From Alicyclobacillus fastidiosus (GTDB taxonomy: Bacteria; Bacillota; Bacilli; Alicyclobacillales; Alicyclobacillaceae): a stretch of 64,000 bases of DNA. Positions 9,084 through 18,491 of the stretch are shown here, one piece after another. The DNA lies in NCBI RefSeq assembly GCF_026651875.1, contig NZ_CP104067.1, forward strand, positions 992,001-1,056,000. The letters run 5' to 3'. The first letter of the stretch is position 1, and every line of letters begins with the position of its first letter. Under the pieces are notes generated by a model. The model was not told the DNA's origin, made no database searches, and saw only the letters and a list, made by a program, of their open reading frames with translations. The translations under genes and the position numbers were made by a program.

Positions 9084-9386
9084 ATGGAGATTAAGCTTCG
9101 TAATGGAAAAGACAAAAGGACGTTTAGGGTACCGTACATCAAAGGGATGATGCTGAGGAGGGCCCTTGAGCTGCAAAAGACGATGGACGCCAAAGCTGAA
9201 GAGGATATCGAAGTCGATGATTTGGATAAGATGGTCGACTTCATTGTGGATGTATTTGAGGGTCAGTTTACCCGTGATGACGTGTACAATGGGCTATCGA
9301 ATAAAGAGCTATTCCCAGAGGTTGCACGGTGCTTGCAGGAGGTTATGGGTACGAAAGAGGACGGTTCAGAAGACCCAAACGCGTAA
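9084..9386 (+). CDS. Tail assembly chaperone, short form (gpG-like)
   Basis: 100 residues with ATG and a GAGGAGGG SD. It is a small acidic helical protein (KLRNGKDKRTFRVPYIKGMMLRR...) of the gpG type, which coats the tape measure during tail building. The gene carries a canonical -1 slippery heptamer four codons from its stop, so it is also the N-terminal part of a gpGT-like fusion. Confidence 0.8.
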   Translation: MEIKLRNGKDKRTFRVPYIKGMMLRRALELQKTMDAKAEEDIEVDDLDKMVDFIVDVFEGQFTRDDVYNGLSNKELFPEVARCLQEVMGTKEDGSEDPNA

Positions 9387-9589
9387 ACGAGGGATCCTCT
9401 GATGACCGTAGGGATCCCTCGGATGTTCTGAAAGATATGTACTTGAACTTAATAGAAAGAGGATGGACGCTATCTCAAATCGATGAGATGGACGTCCATT
9501 TTTATTTTGAGCTTTGCGCGCACAGCAAAAAGAAGGTTTCAGTCCCATTTGCGTCTGAACCGGTCGCATATATTGACCAGTTGTTCTGA
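9084..9589 (+). CDS. Tail assembly chaperone, frameshift fusion (gpGT-like)
   Basis: The second frame runs from inside the short form to 9589. A -1 shift at CCCAAAC (9374-9380) joins 99 residues of the short form to 69 more (NEGSSDDRRDPSDVLKDM ... SEPVAYIDQLF), giving a 168-residue fusion. The downstream frame has no credible own SD/start and follows the short form as T follows G in lambda-like phages. The T part is thought to bind the tape measure. The join is inferred from the signal, not observed. Confidence 0.8.
9374..9421 (+). promoter_or_regulatory. Programmed -1 ribosomal frameshift signal
   Basis: Slippery heptamer C CCA AAC at 9374-9380, in register with the zero frame (Pro-Asn codons), then a 7-base spacer and a 10-bp perfect stem (9388-9397 with 9412-9421, loop 14 bases; BamHI-like GGATCC in both arms). 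This is a textbook X XXY YYZ plus hairpin arrangement. It overlaps the stop of the short form at 9384. Confidence 0.85.
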
Positions 9590-9604
9590 TGAGGAGGTGA
9601 GTGA

Positions 9605-12600
9605 ATGTCTCAAGAGGTAGGTAACATTTTTGTCTCGCTGGGCCTGAACATGGATAACTTCAATGCTGGTATCTCGAATATTAACCGCCAGATGAAGCTT
9701 GTTCAGTCTGAATTCAAAGCCTCGGCGGCGAAGCTCAGCGATTTCGGGTCCGCGAGTGACCTGGTGAAACTGAAGACTGACTCACTTTCTCAGCAGATCA
9801 CGCTTCAGAAACAGAAAATCGATTTGCTCCAGAGTTCTATCGACAATGCAGTACAAAAGTCGAGTAAGCATGGACAAGCTTTACACGACATACGTACCAA
9901 GCTTGAGGCAGTCAGAAGCGAATATAATGACGTATCCTCATCGATGGGGAAAAACTCCGAGCAGGCCCAAAAGCTAGCCGACACCATCGCAAAACTTGAG
10001 GCTCAAGAAAAGGCCAAGATACAAACACTTCAGTCTGATGATAAGGCCATCGACAACAACCGAATTAAGCTGAATCAATATACCGAGCAACTAGCGAAGA
10101 TGGAAACTCAGCTACGCACCGCATCTGAAGGGCTGGATGGTAGTTCCGGAAAGATGAAGGACCTGGGAGAATCATCATCATCGTTGGGCAGCCGCTTGGC
10201 GAGTCTCGGGGCAATCGTTAAATCCAGCTTAGTGTTCAGCGCCGTATATGAAGGCATTGGTGCTCTGACTGGAGGAATAAAAGGGCTCATTTCCACATCG
10301 ATGGACTTTGAAGCGACCATGTCTAAAGTCCAAGCCCTATCCGGTGCAACAGGGCAGCAACTGCAGGAGTTACGAAATCAGGCCATCCAGCTAGGCTCAT
10401 CAACCGTATTCTCTGCGAGTGATGCGGCGAACGGTATGGCCGATCTGGCTGCAGCTGGTTTCACGGCTCAGCAAACTATGGCTGCGATGCCCGGCATCTT
10501 AAACGCTGCAGCTGCAGCAGGCGAGGATTTTGATTCTGTTTCACAGATCATGATATCGACGATGTCCGCATTTGGCATGAAGGCCAGCGACATGGGTCAC
10601 ATTGCCGACGTAATGGCAGCAGCTGCAAACGCCTCGACCATTAGCATTGGAGACATGGGGCAGACGCTACAATATGCAGCGCCTCTCGCTAAGTCCGCGG
10701 GCGTCAGTCTTGAAGCCTTATCTGCTGATATTGCCATCATGGGTAACGCAGGCATTAAAGGCAGTGACGCAGGTACTGCTTTGCGTGAAGCTCTTACTCG
10801 ATTAGCCGCGCCACCGGCGGCCGCTGCGAAGGCTCTTCAATCGCTGGGGATCGCTACGAAAGATTCTCAGGGGAAGATGGTACCGTTCAATACCATTCTT
10901 GAAGAGATGCATGATAAGTTTCAACATCTCGGACAGGCTCAGCAGTTGCAAGCTGCATCGGCTATCTTCGGTCAGAACGCTATGTCAGGGATGATGACCA
11001 TAGTCGCGGCATCTCCAGCCAAAATCGATGCCCTTACGAGAGCGTTCGAGAATTCGAATGGTGCAGCTGCGAAAATGGCATCGCAAATGAATAACAACCT
11101 TAAGGGCGCTGTCCAACAAATGGAGGGTGCCTTTGAATCTGCCTCTATAAAGATTGGTGGCCTCTTATCGCCAGTTCTTACGAAGATGGCAAATGGGATA
11201 GCGTCTGTAGTTGGTGTCATTTCAGCGTCCAATCCTGGACAAGCGTTTGTCAATTTGTTCCCCAAGTCGATGCAAATCGGTGTTGAGTACTTCTTCGACC
11301 AAATGAAAGGATCAATCCAGGACATTAAAGATGCATTTGGAAGTACTCTTGGAGCGAAAGTGTCTGCGTTTTTTGCCTCGTTTAAGGGGGCTGGAACCGT
11401 AGCGGCAAAAGCCCTCGAAGATGTAGGCGGGGCTATTCATGCAATTGTTGGGCTTATTACCGGACACGAGGGTCAGTTTACTGGATTTATGCAAGCCATG
11501 AATATACCTCCGTCCATTAGCCAGGCATTTGAGAATGTGATGTCTTTGATTAAAGAGGCCTATTCGAATGTAGCCCCTCAATTTAAAGCCGCATTCGCCC
11601 AAATCGTTACGTTTTTCAAGACAAACTGGCCAGAAATAAGCCTAGCAATCAGAAACGTGATGTCGGTCATCCTCAGTATATTCAATGCGGTATGGCCGCT
11701 CATTAAGTCATAGTTGTTAGTACCTTAAAGACTTTGGTCGCTATGATTCGTGAATCCATCAACATTATCCTCGATGTGATTAAGCTCTTTGCAGACCTCT
11801 TCACTGGAAACTGGAAAGGGCTCTGGAGTGATATCGTTGATTTACTGAAAAATGCACTAGACTTGGCTTGGAACTTATTCAGTTTCTTTATCGGCGGAAA
11901 GATCCTGGCTCTGTTTAAGCTGCTTAAGCCGCTGTTTGGGGATTTATTTGGCGGGGCCATGTCACGCCTTGCATCTCTTGCAAGTTCAGGGTTAGGTGCG
12001 ATTAGGAACGGATTCAAAACGGCCTTCGATTGGATTTACAGCAATACGATTGGACGGATCTCCAGTATGGTTTCGAGTGTCGGCTCGAAACTGTCCGGAT
12101 TACTCTCTTCTGTCCGAGGGATTTTGGGAAATATCCGCGCTCTCTTCTCATCCACCTTCACCAACACGAAACAGGCAATTGAAAACGCCATTGAGTCAGC
12201 TGTCCAATCCGTAAAAAGCAAGTTTGAAGGGCTACTATCATGGTTCAGTGGACTACCTGGGCGAATGGCAAGCTACGGACGGCAAATCATCAATGGTCTC
12301 GTGACAGGCTTTAGAAATATCCATATTCCGTTACCACACTTTGACTTTGGAGAAGGGCATAAGAAAATCGCCGGGGTTAACGTCCCATATCCTACTCTTA
12401 ATGTCGATTGGTACAAGACTGGTGGCGTTTTTGATGGACCGTCTATCATCGGTGTCGGTGAAGCAGGAACTGAGGCTGTCGTTCCCTTGTCAGGCAAGCA
12501 GATGATCCCGTTTGCACAGGCCATTGCTCAGGCATTGGGGACTGTTACGGGCGCGGGCATGGGTGGAGTATCGGTCACAATGCCGGTATACCTCGACAGC

Positions 12601-12693
12601 AAAATGATCGGCAAACAGGTTGCTGTATATTCCGCACAGGATCTCGAGAAACAGCGTAAGGCGAAAGCACGAGCACAAGGGAGGCCGAATTGA
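9605..12693 (+). pseudogene. Tail tape measure protein, interrupted by a frameshift
   Basis: Two frames together encode about 1,030 residues. The first (9605-11713, 702 aa, SD GAGGAGGTGAG) has an N-terminal coiled coil (about 20-195) and the TP901-type tape measure core (TMSKVQALSGATGQQLQELR ...). It stops at WPLIKS. The second (to 12693) continues the same protein as VIVVSTLKTLVAMI, with hydrophobic helices and a C-terminal GEAGTEAVVPLSGKQMIPF motif. One missing base near 11705-11710 (AAG GTC would restore the frame) explains the break. No slippery heptamer was noticed at the join. Either the prophage is decaying or the assembly lost a base. Confidence 0.85.
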
Positions 12694-14150
12694 TGAAGAC
12701 ATTCACCTATGATGGCGTCTCTTGTGACTCGATGGGGATACGGTACTTAACGTCGAACATTACTGTACTTCCTCCTTTATCATCCGTAACTCAGGCGGTA
12801 CCGGGAAGGCCGGGCGCGTACTTCTATCGTTCTGATCAAGGCGTGCGCCAAATTACCATAGACATTTCTCTACCGGCGGCATCCGTGGCTGACCTGAGGA
12901 GTAAAGCGCGGGCTCTTGCAGCTTGGCTGCAACCATCTATCCCGAAGTCTTTAGTCCTTCCGGATGAGCCGGACAAAACGTATTATGCCGTCCTCGATGG
13001 AAGCACAGACCTCACTGCGGTTGCGGCGCTGGGCTCCGGGACACTTACCTTTACATGCCCGGATCCATATGCCTATGGGGCCACGGTTACACCGACGATT
13101 GATGTTACAGAAGTGAATACCGTTGCTAATCAAGGTACCGCTGAAGCTTTTCCGGTATTGACTATAACTGCCCAGGCAGACCTGGAATTCATCGCATACT
13201 CAAACGGTGATGATTACATATTGCTCGGTACTCCAGCTATGGCTGACGGTTCCCAGACAAAGGTCGATACTAATCCACTTGTAATGGATGACACCTGCAG
13301 TACCATCACAGGCTGGAATGTATATAACACAGTCGAATATGGCACAGAGGATGGAACTATGGAGAGTGATGGCAATCACTTCATAGCTAGTTCATATGGA
13401 TCTGGATCAGGGTGGCACGGACCTAGTGTGGCTAAATCCTTGAGCAACACCATTCAAGACTTCCAAGTCGATGTGTGGGTATTCAACACTAACACCGGCT
13501 CAAAGAAAGACATGGGTCGCGTAGAGGTGTATTTGCGTGATTCAAATGGCGCATCCATCGGGAAGATGTCGCTCACTGATTCATGGAACAACGACGCGAA
13601 TATGTGGGGGCAAGTACGAGCTGGCGCTGATGGTACCGGGCATAACATCATCTCCGAATGGGGCGATGTAAAAGGGACATGGAATGATTTCTATGGGGTG
13701 TTACGCATCATCCGCCAAGGCAATAAGTGGACGGGGCATATCGCGAAATACAACAGCTCAACAGCCAAGTTTTACGCAACCAGAACGACAACATGGACGG
13801 ATACAGGCAGCTCAATCATGAATCCACTTGCTACCATCCAGGTAGCTGTTGCTCAATATGGCACCAATACGGTCACCACATTGCAAGTTGACCGGGTGCA
13901 GGTGAGGGATCTAACGACTGTTTCTGATTCGACAACAGACATCCCATATATCGCTCATGCTGGCGATGTGATTGTAGTTGACCATGGAGCTGCCAGCGTA
14001 ACGTTAAACGGCGAAAATGCCATGAACATCGTGGATCCCACCAGTACATTTTTCTCTATTCCTGCGAATGAGGCAGTTGATATCGACTTCTCTCCTGTGG
14101 ATTCATCCCAAATGACCGTATCCATGTCCTATGTGGAAAGGTGGTTATGA
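12693..14150 (+). CDS. Distal tail protein (Dit), extended
   Basis: About 485 residues from ATG 12693 (overlaps the tape-measure stop as TGATG; SD GGGAGG at 12679). Residues 1-150 show the Dit N-domain (FTYDGVSCDSMGIRY, VPGRPGAYFYRSDQG, LVLPDEPDKTYYAVLDG, FTCPDPYAYG). A large insertion from about 200 to 410 (WHGPSVAKSLSN, FQVDVWVFNTN, WTGHIAKYNSST) looks like a beta-sandwich carbohydrate-binding module, after which the C-terminal domain ends SVTLNGENAMNIVDPTS. Dit forms the hub between tail tube and fibre; the inserted module would bind cell-surface glycans (inferred). Such evolved Dits are known in lactococcal and other phages. Confidence 0.82.
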   Translation: MKTFTYDGVSCDSMGIRYLTSNITVLPPLSSVTQAVPGRPGAYFYRSDQGVRQITIDISLPAASVADLRSKARALAAWLQPSIPKSLVLPDEPDKTYYAVLDGSTDLTAVAALGSGTLTFTCPDPYAYGATVTPTIDVTEVNTVANQGTAEAFPVLTITAQADLEFIAYSNGDDYILLGTPAMADGSQTKVDTNPLVMDDTCSTITGWNVYNTVEYGTEDGTMESDGNHFIASSYGSGSGWHGPSVAKSLSNTIQDFQVDVWVFNTNTGSKKDMGRVEVYLRDSNGASIGKMSLTDSWNNDANMWGQVRAGADGTGHNIISEWGDVKGTWNDFYGVLRIIRQGNKWTGHIAKYNSSTAKFYATRTTTWTDTGSSIMNPLATIQVAVAQYGTNTVTTLQVDRVQVRDLTTVSDSTTDIPYIAHAGDVIVVDHGAASVTLNGENAMNIVDPTSTFFSIPANEAVDIDFSPVDSSQMTVSMSYVERWL

Positions 14151-14153
14151 TGC

Positions 14154-15216
14154 TTGATTTGGGTTTTCGATACACAGGAGAACCTTCGCTCTGTACTCAC
14201 AAACGATAGCCCTGGTGGCTGTCCTTACTGGGATGATAAGCACAGCGAGAGTTTAACTGATGGGTCTTTGACTTATGATTTTTCCTGTGCAGCGGACCAT
14301 GAGGCAGCGAGCTTCATTGAGGGGTATGGATATGTTGCGATTCAGGACCTGGACAAAAATTTAGTTCTCTTTCAGATTACGTCGATTGAGGAAGACGAAG
14401 ACGACAATGGGCGTTACTACAACGTTTCATGCGAAAATGCCGTTTATGAGCTCATTGGGAACTATATTCGACCGACAACTTGGAATAGCTACACCATCGA
14501 GCAGGCGATGGATGGTGCATTGTATGGTACACGGTGGCAACGAGGAATCACGGAGTTTTTAGGTACTCAGACTCTTTCATTTACCGAAATGACGACCGTT
14601 TATCAGGGATTGCAAGACATTCGCACTACATGGGGCGGCGAATTCAGATTTCGCGTAACGATGCAAGGGGCTAGGATCACTGGGCGATATATCGACATTG
14701 TAAAAAAGCGCGGTACGGTCACGATGGAGCGGTTTGAGTATCGGAGAAACATGAAGGGCGTTACGAAGACGGTCGATATGTCGACGCTGGTCACTGCCTT
14801 GATCGGCCAGGGGCAGAGCACGAGCGACGGCAGCGGCGTCCTTACCTTTGCTGATGTCGAATGGTCGAAGGCAAAAGGTGATCCGGCTGACAAGCCTCTT
14901 GGTCAGGACTGGATCGGCGACGAAGATGCGCTTCAAACGTACGGACGCAACGGACAGCATGTCTTTGGTCTGTATTCAGACGATAACCAGACTGATGCGA
15001 ATCAGCTGTTGCTTGATACCTACAACGCTCTGCAAACACAGAAAACTCCCTCGATCACTTATGCCGTGGATATGGTCTTGCTTGGGGACGGCGTTCGTCT
15101 CGGAGACACGATTGTTATTCGTGATACCGAATTTCAGCCTCCTTTGCTTTTCACTGCTCGCGTGGTCGGGTTAGATCTCTCGTACAGCGATTCTACCCAA
15201 GATACTGCTACACTAG
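14154..15216 (+). pseudogene. Tail spike / tail-associated protein, N-terminal part (split by IS)
   Basis: 354 residues of a phage tail protein of the Prophage_tail/minor structural type (WVFDTQENLRSVL, LVLFQITSIEEDED, MERFEYRRNMKGVTK, LGDTIVI). TTG 14154 is favoured because AGGTGG lies 8 bases before it, while the nearby ATGs (14147, 14150) are out of frame and too close. At 15213-15216 (CTAG) the gene is entered by an IS1182-type element, which adds a short tail and a stop at 15237-15239. Removing the element and one CTAG joins codon for codon to 18492: ...TATLG-QFIPVIAD.... The undamaged gene would code 1,076 residues. Confidence 0.85.
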
Positions 15217-15245
15217 GAGCGTGTCCGAGTAATCCCTGAAGTATT

Positions 15246-16890
15246 CCTGAATCCGTGACGTCTGTAGGGACTGGTCAAGGTAGTTTTGAACATGACTCCA
15301 AGCGTCGGCGAGCAGTCAACAGAGTGGTTCATTTTTGCATGTGAAGAGAGGAGTCTGTGAATTTGTCCACAGGTGAATAACCCCTTCGTTTCAGGGATGC
15401 ATTCACATGTGGATACATCGGACGCTCTTTCCCTTCTTCATCCAAATGCTTCGTATAGTCGCCTAAACACGGGCAACCACCGGTTACCTCGTCCGAATCG
15501 TAGCCGTGTCTGCCTCGCGTGTCTCGTCATTTTCGCCGCAAGCGTGATGAGATTCTGGATCACGGTGCGTATGCGTCGCCTCTCTGCTTTCTTCCGAATC
15601 GGTGCATCCTGCTCTCTCAGGCTCTCCTGTCCGATGATGCGCAACAGGTTATATGCCAGTACACCAAAATGCAAGACAAGGTCGTTCGTTGCAAACTTCC
15701 CCGAGGGCAACCGTTCCAAATCTAAATCTGTCTTGATCTCGCTATGAAATTGCTCCATCGTTCCATGTGCATGATACAGGTCGATGATCACCTCTGGAGC
15801 CTCTGGCAAGCTCGTGACGTAGACGTTTACCTCAATGCTCGGGATGAGTAATGCTTGACCGTCGCTCTGGATCGTGCGTTCAATCACTTCAAACACCATC
15901 CGGACCGGTTTTTCTAATCCCTTCATTGGAGACAGGATGGACCCTCTGTACACCTTCTTCCCTGCACGGGGCTCTGTGTAGGTACCGTGTTGCTCAGCCG
16001 TCAGCAACCACGCATTCGGGTTCTCCTTACGTAGGTTCTTCTTCACGATAAAGTCGGCCGAGGTTTCGTCGGCCCTGCATACGACTAAGTTTTCTACGCT
16101 GTCATTTCCCGCATCTAAGCGTGCGAGTAGGCGCTTGTCCGAAATTCGTTGAGCATAGCGGATACTCTGAGCCAGAAACGCGGCGGTCCCCTTTTGACAA
16201 TGTGTACTTCCCGTTCGGAACTCTACGTGAACGGCGTATCCTTCCTGTCCTAAGTAAGCGAAAATCGGCGCGTATCCGTCGCACCCTTTATAGGTACGAG
16301 ACACGCCCTCCTTCTTGGTTCCTGAGTTGTCAAATGGGGATACATCAATGTCAAGCGGTAGATATTCACGATGCCCATCCCCCAGTACAATGGGTGCAAG
16401 GTACACGCCCACCTTGCTCAATAGGTCAGCTGATTCTTCGAGGATAACCGATTGCCAGTCACATTTTTCTTCGGGTGCTACGAGATCCAGGCGTTGGCGT
16501 AGTGTTGGACTCGACGGTACATTGGAAATGGTCAGCGCTTCAGGGAAGAACTCATCCTGACGCAACGGCTCAATGTGGTCAAAGTCGCTCTTCCCCTGAC
16601 ACAAGAGGCCCAGGTAGGCGTAGGCAACATCTCGATTCGAAATTTCCGTATACGCGCGCCCTGGGACAGGGAGGGCATTGAGACGTGCGGATAGTTGAGT
16701 CTTGCCAAGGAGCAGTCCAACCAGAGCAAGTCCAGAATGGGATGTCAATATTTCATCTGACTCTTCGATCACAAAACGCATGAAGGCACCACCAAGTAGG
16801 TGAGGTAGATTCGTCCATCTGATAGCGCCATTTTACTTGATTTCACGCGATTTTTGTCGTCCTCTTGAAAATCCACGTCACGGATTCAGG
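15246..16890 (-). mobile_element. IS1380-family insertion sequence (nested)
   Basis: 1,645 bases bounded by perfect 16-bp inverted repeats CCTGAATCCGTGACGT (15246-15261; complement at 16875-16890). GTATT is repeated directly on both sides (15241-15245, 16891-16895); the family usually makes four-base duplications, so the fifth base may be chance. It landed between the left end of the IS1182 element and its transposase gene, so it is the younger insertion. Confidence 0.88.
15438..16781 (-). CDS. IS1380-family transposase
   Basis: 447 residues, apparently intact. DDE transposase with the first Asp region PLDIDVSPFDNS, a second (ARLDAGNDSVENL) and the C-terminal YHAHGTMEQFHSEIKTDLDLERLPSGKF block, where IS1380 enzymes carry the catalytic Glu. 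Length (about 450) is usual for the family. The gene reads opposite to the surrounding phage operon and could block readthrough into the distal tail and lysis genes. Confidence 0.9.
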   Translation of the reverse strand: MRFVIEESDEILTSHSGLALVGLLLGKTQLSARLNALPVPGRAYTEISNRDVAYAYLGLLCQGKSDFDHIEPLRQDEFFPEALTISNVPSSPTLRQRLDLVAPEEKCDWQSVILEESADLLSKVGVYLAPIVLGDGHREYLPLDIDVSPFDNSGTKKEGVSRTYKGCDGYAPIFAYLGQEGYAVHVEFRTGSTHCQKGTAAFLAQSIRYAQRISDKRLLARLDAGNDSVENLVVCRADETSADFIVKKNLRKENPNAWLLTAEQHGTYTEPRAGKKVYRGSILSPMKGLEKPVRMVFEVIERTIQSDGQALLIPSIEVNVYVTSLPEAPEVIIDLYHAHGTMEQFHSEIKTDLDLERLPSGKFATNDLVLHFGVLAYNLLRIIGQESLREQDAPIRKKAERRRIRTVIQNLITLAAKMTRHARQTRLRFGRGNRWLPVFRRLYEAFG

Positions 16891-16965
16891 GTATTTTGTA
16901 AAAGGAAATTTCCGGATCAATAACGAAGTCCCCTGTATTGGTATTCACAGTGGAGGCTTCGAATC

Positions 16966-18357
16966 TTGGGAAAAAAGTTTCGTGACTACGACCCGAACCA
17001 ACTCATTCTACTACCACCGGGGTTAAATGAATGGCTACCTGACGGCCACCTGGCGAACTTTGTCAGTGATGTGGTCGATCATATCGATATCTCCATCATT
17101 ACAAAACAGTACGAACAAGAACTGCGAGGTTTTCCCCCGTACCACCCGGCAATGTTATTGAAGATTCTGGTTTACGCATATTGCACAGGCATGTACTCTT
17201 CCAGAAAGATCGCAAAGGCCTGTCAGGATGTAGTGGCGTTCCGAGTCCTGTCCGCAAATCAGTTCCCGGATTTCCGGACAATCAGTGATTTTCGGAAACG
17301 CCATTTGGTCACCTTCAAAGAACTTTTCTTGGAAGTCTTGAAGATTGCCCAACATGCAGGGATGGTTAAGCTCGGGCATGTATCGCTGGATGGCAGCAAG
17401 ATTCGGGCAAACGCATCCAAACATAAAGCGATGAGTTACGAGCGGATGAAGCAGCAAGAGCAACGACTCCGCCAAGAAATCGCCGAGCTTACGCAGCAGG
17501 CTGAACGCACCGACCATAGTGAAGATAAAAAGTACGGTAACACCATGGGCGATGAACTCCCTGAAGAGTTAGCCCGTAGAGAGACCCGGTTGGCAAAAAT
17601 TCAGGAAGCAATGTCCTCTCTGGAGAAAGAGGCCAAGGAAAGAGTGGAACAACAGCAACAGAAAGACGAACAACAAGACAAGAAGGACGATGACAACGGC
17701 CCCACCAACCAGACAGGCGCCAGGAAACGCGGTCGTCCACGCAAGGAGAGTCATCTCGCAGGTGTTCCGGAGGACAAGGCTCAACGCAACTTCACGGATC
17801 CGGAATCTCGCATTATGAAATCGAAAGACGGCTTTATCCAAGCATACAATGTGCAGGCTGTCGTCGATGAAGAGTACCAAATCATTGTTGCAACAGATGT
17901 TATAGACCACACAAATGACCACGGTGTCCTGCGTACAATGGTCGAAATGACGGCGGAGAATACGAAAGCGACGATGCACAAAATCTCATGTGATGCTGGC
18001 TACTTTGCCGAAGACGACGTGACATGGCTTCAAGAGAAAGAAATTGACCCATACATCGCAACAGGTCGTCAAAAGCACAATGAAGTGCCTGAGTCACCGA
18101 GAGGACGAATACCGAAACACTACACCATTAAGCAACGTATGACTCGGAAACTAAAAACAAAGAAGGGCCGTGCCGTCTACGCGAGACGCAAGGCTATCGT
18201 AGAGCCTGTGTACGGTCAAATTAAGGGTTGTCGACGATTCGACCAATTCTCACTTCGAAGCCTTGAGAAGGTCAGAGGAGAATGGTCGTTAGTTACCATG
18301 TGCCATAATCTGCTTAAGATATTCAAATACGGTCATATAAACTGGGCAACGTGCTAA
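16966..18357 (+). CDS. IS1182-family transposase
   Basis: 463 residues from TTG 16966 (SD GGAGG 8 bases before). N-terminal DUF772-type segment (LPPGLNEWLPDGHLANFV ... FRTISDFRKRH), a first catalytic region HVSLDGSKIRANASKHK, a long charged coiled coil (about 165-250), then KDGFIQAYNVQAVVD, ISCDAGYFAEDD and the ending EPVYGQIKGCRRFDQFSLR with the catalytic Glu. Intact. Its own upstream region holds the nested IS1380. Confidence 0.9.
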   Translation: MGKKFRDYDPNQLILLPPGLNEWLPDGHLANFVSDVVDHIDISIITKQYEQELRGFPPYHPAMLLKILVYAYCTGMYSSRKIAKACQDVVAFRVLSANQFPDFRTISDFRKRHLVTFKELFLEVLKIAQHAGMVKLGHVSLDGSKIRANASKHKAMSYERMKQQEQRLRQEIAELTQQAERTDHSEDKKYGNTMGDELPEELARRETRLAKIQEAMSSLEKEAKERVEQQQQKDEQQDKKDDDNGPTNQTGARKRGRPRKESHLAGVPEDKAQRNFTDPESRIMKSKDGFIQAYNVQAVVDEEYQIIVATDVIDHTNDHGVLRTMVEMTAENTKATMHKISCDAGYFAEDDVTWLQEKEIDPYIATGRQKHNEVPESPRGRIPKHYTIKQRMTRKLKTKKGRAVYARRKAIVEPVYGQIKGCRRFDQFSLRSLEKVRGEWSLVTMCHNLLKIFKYGHINWATC

Positions 18358-18491
18358 AGATGGTGCTTAACCGACCAGTCCCCGTCTAATGAAGTAAGTG
18401 CCCATGGGGAAAGTCACCCATAGTCGAATAAAATATGGAACTGAACTCAAATGCAGAAAGTCTAAGCCGCAATACTCGGACACGCTCCTAG

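Larger units (their letters stand above)
15217..18487. mobile_element. IS1182-family insertion sequence, carrying a nested IS1380 element
   Basis: Terminal inverted repeats GAGCGTGTCCGAGTA (15217-15231) and its complement ending at 18487, flanked by a palindromic 4-base duplication CTAG (15213-15216 and 18488-18491). Without the nested element it would be about 1.62 kb, normal for the family. Because CTAG is its own complement the apparent inverted repeat extends to 19 bases. Target gene: the prophage tail spike. Confidence 0.88.

Noticed and set aside
15268..18382. GGGACTGGTC at 15268 and its complement at 18373, which look like IS1182 ends
   Set aside because: The left one lies inside the IS1380 element and the true IS1182 ends (GAGCGTGTCC with CTAG duplication) restore the tail gene exactly.
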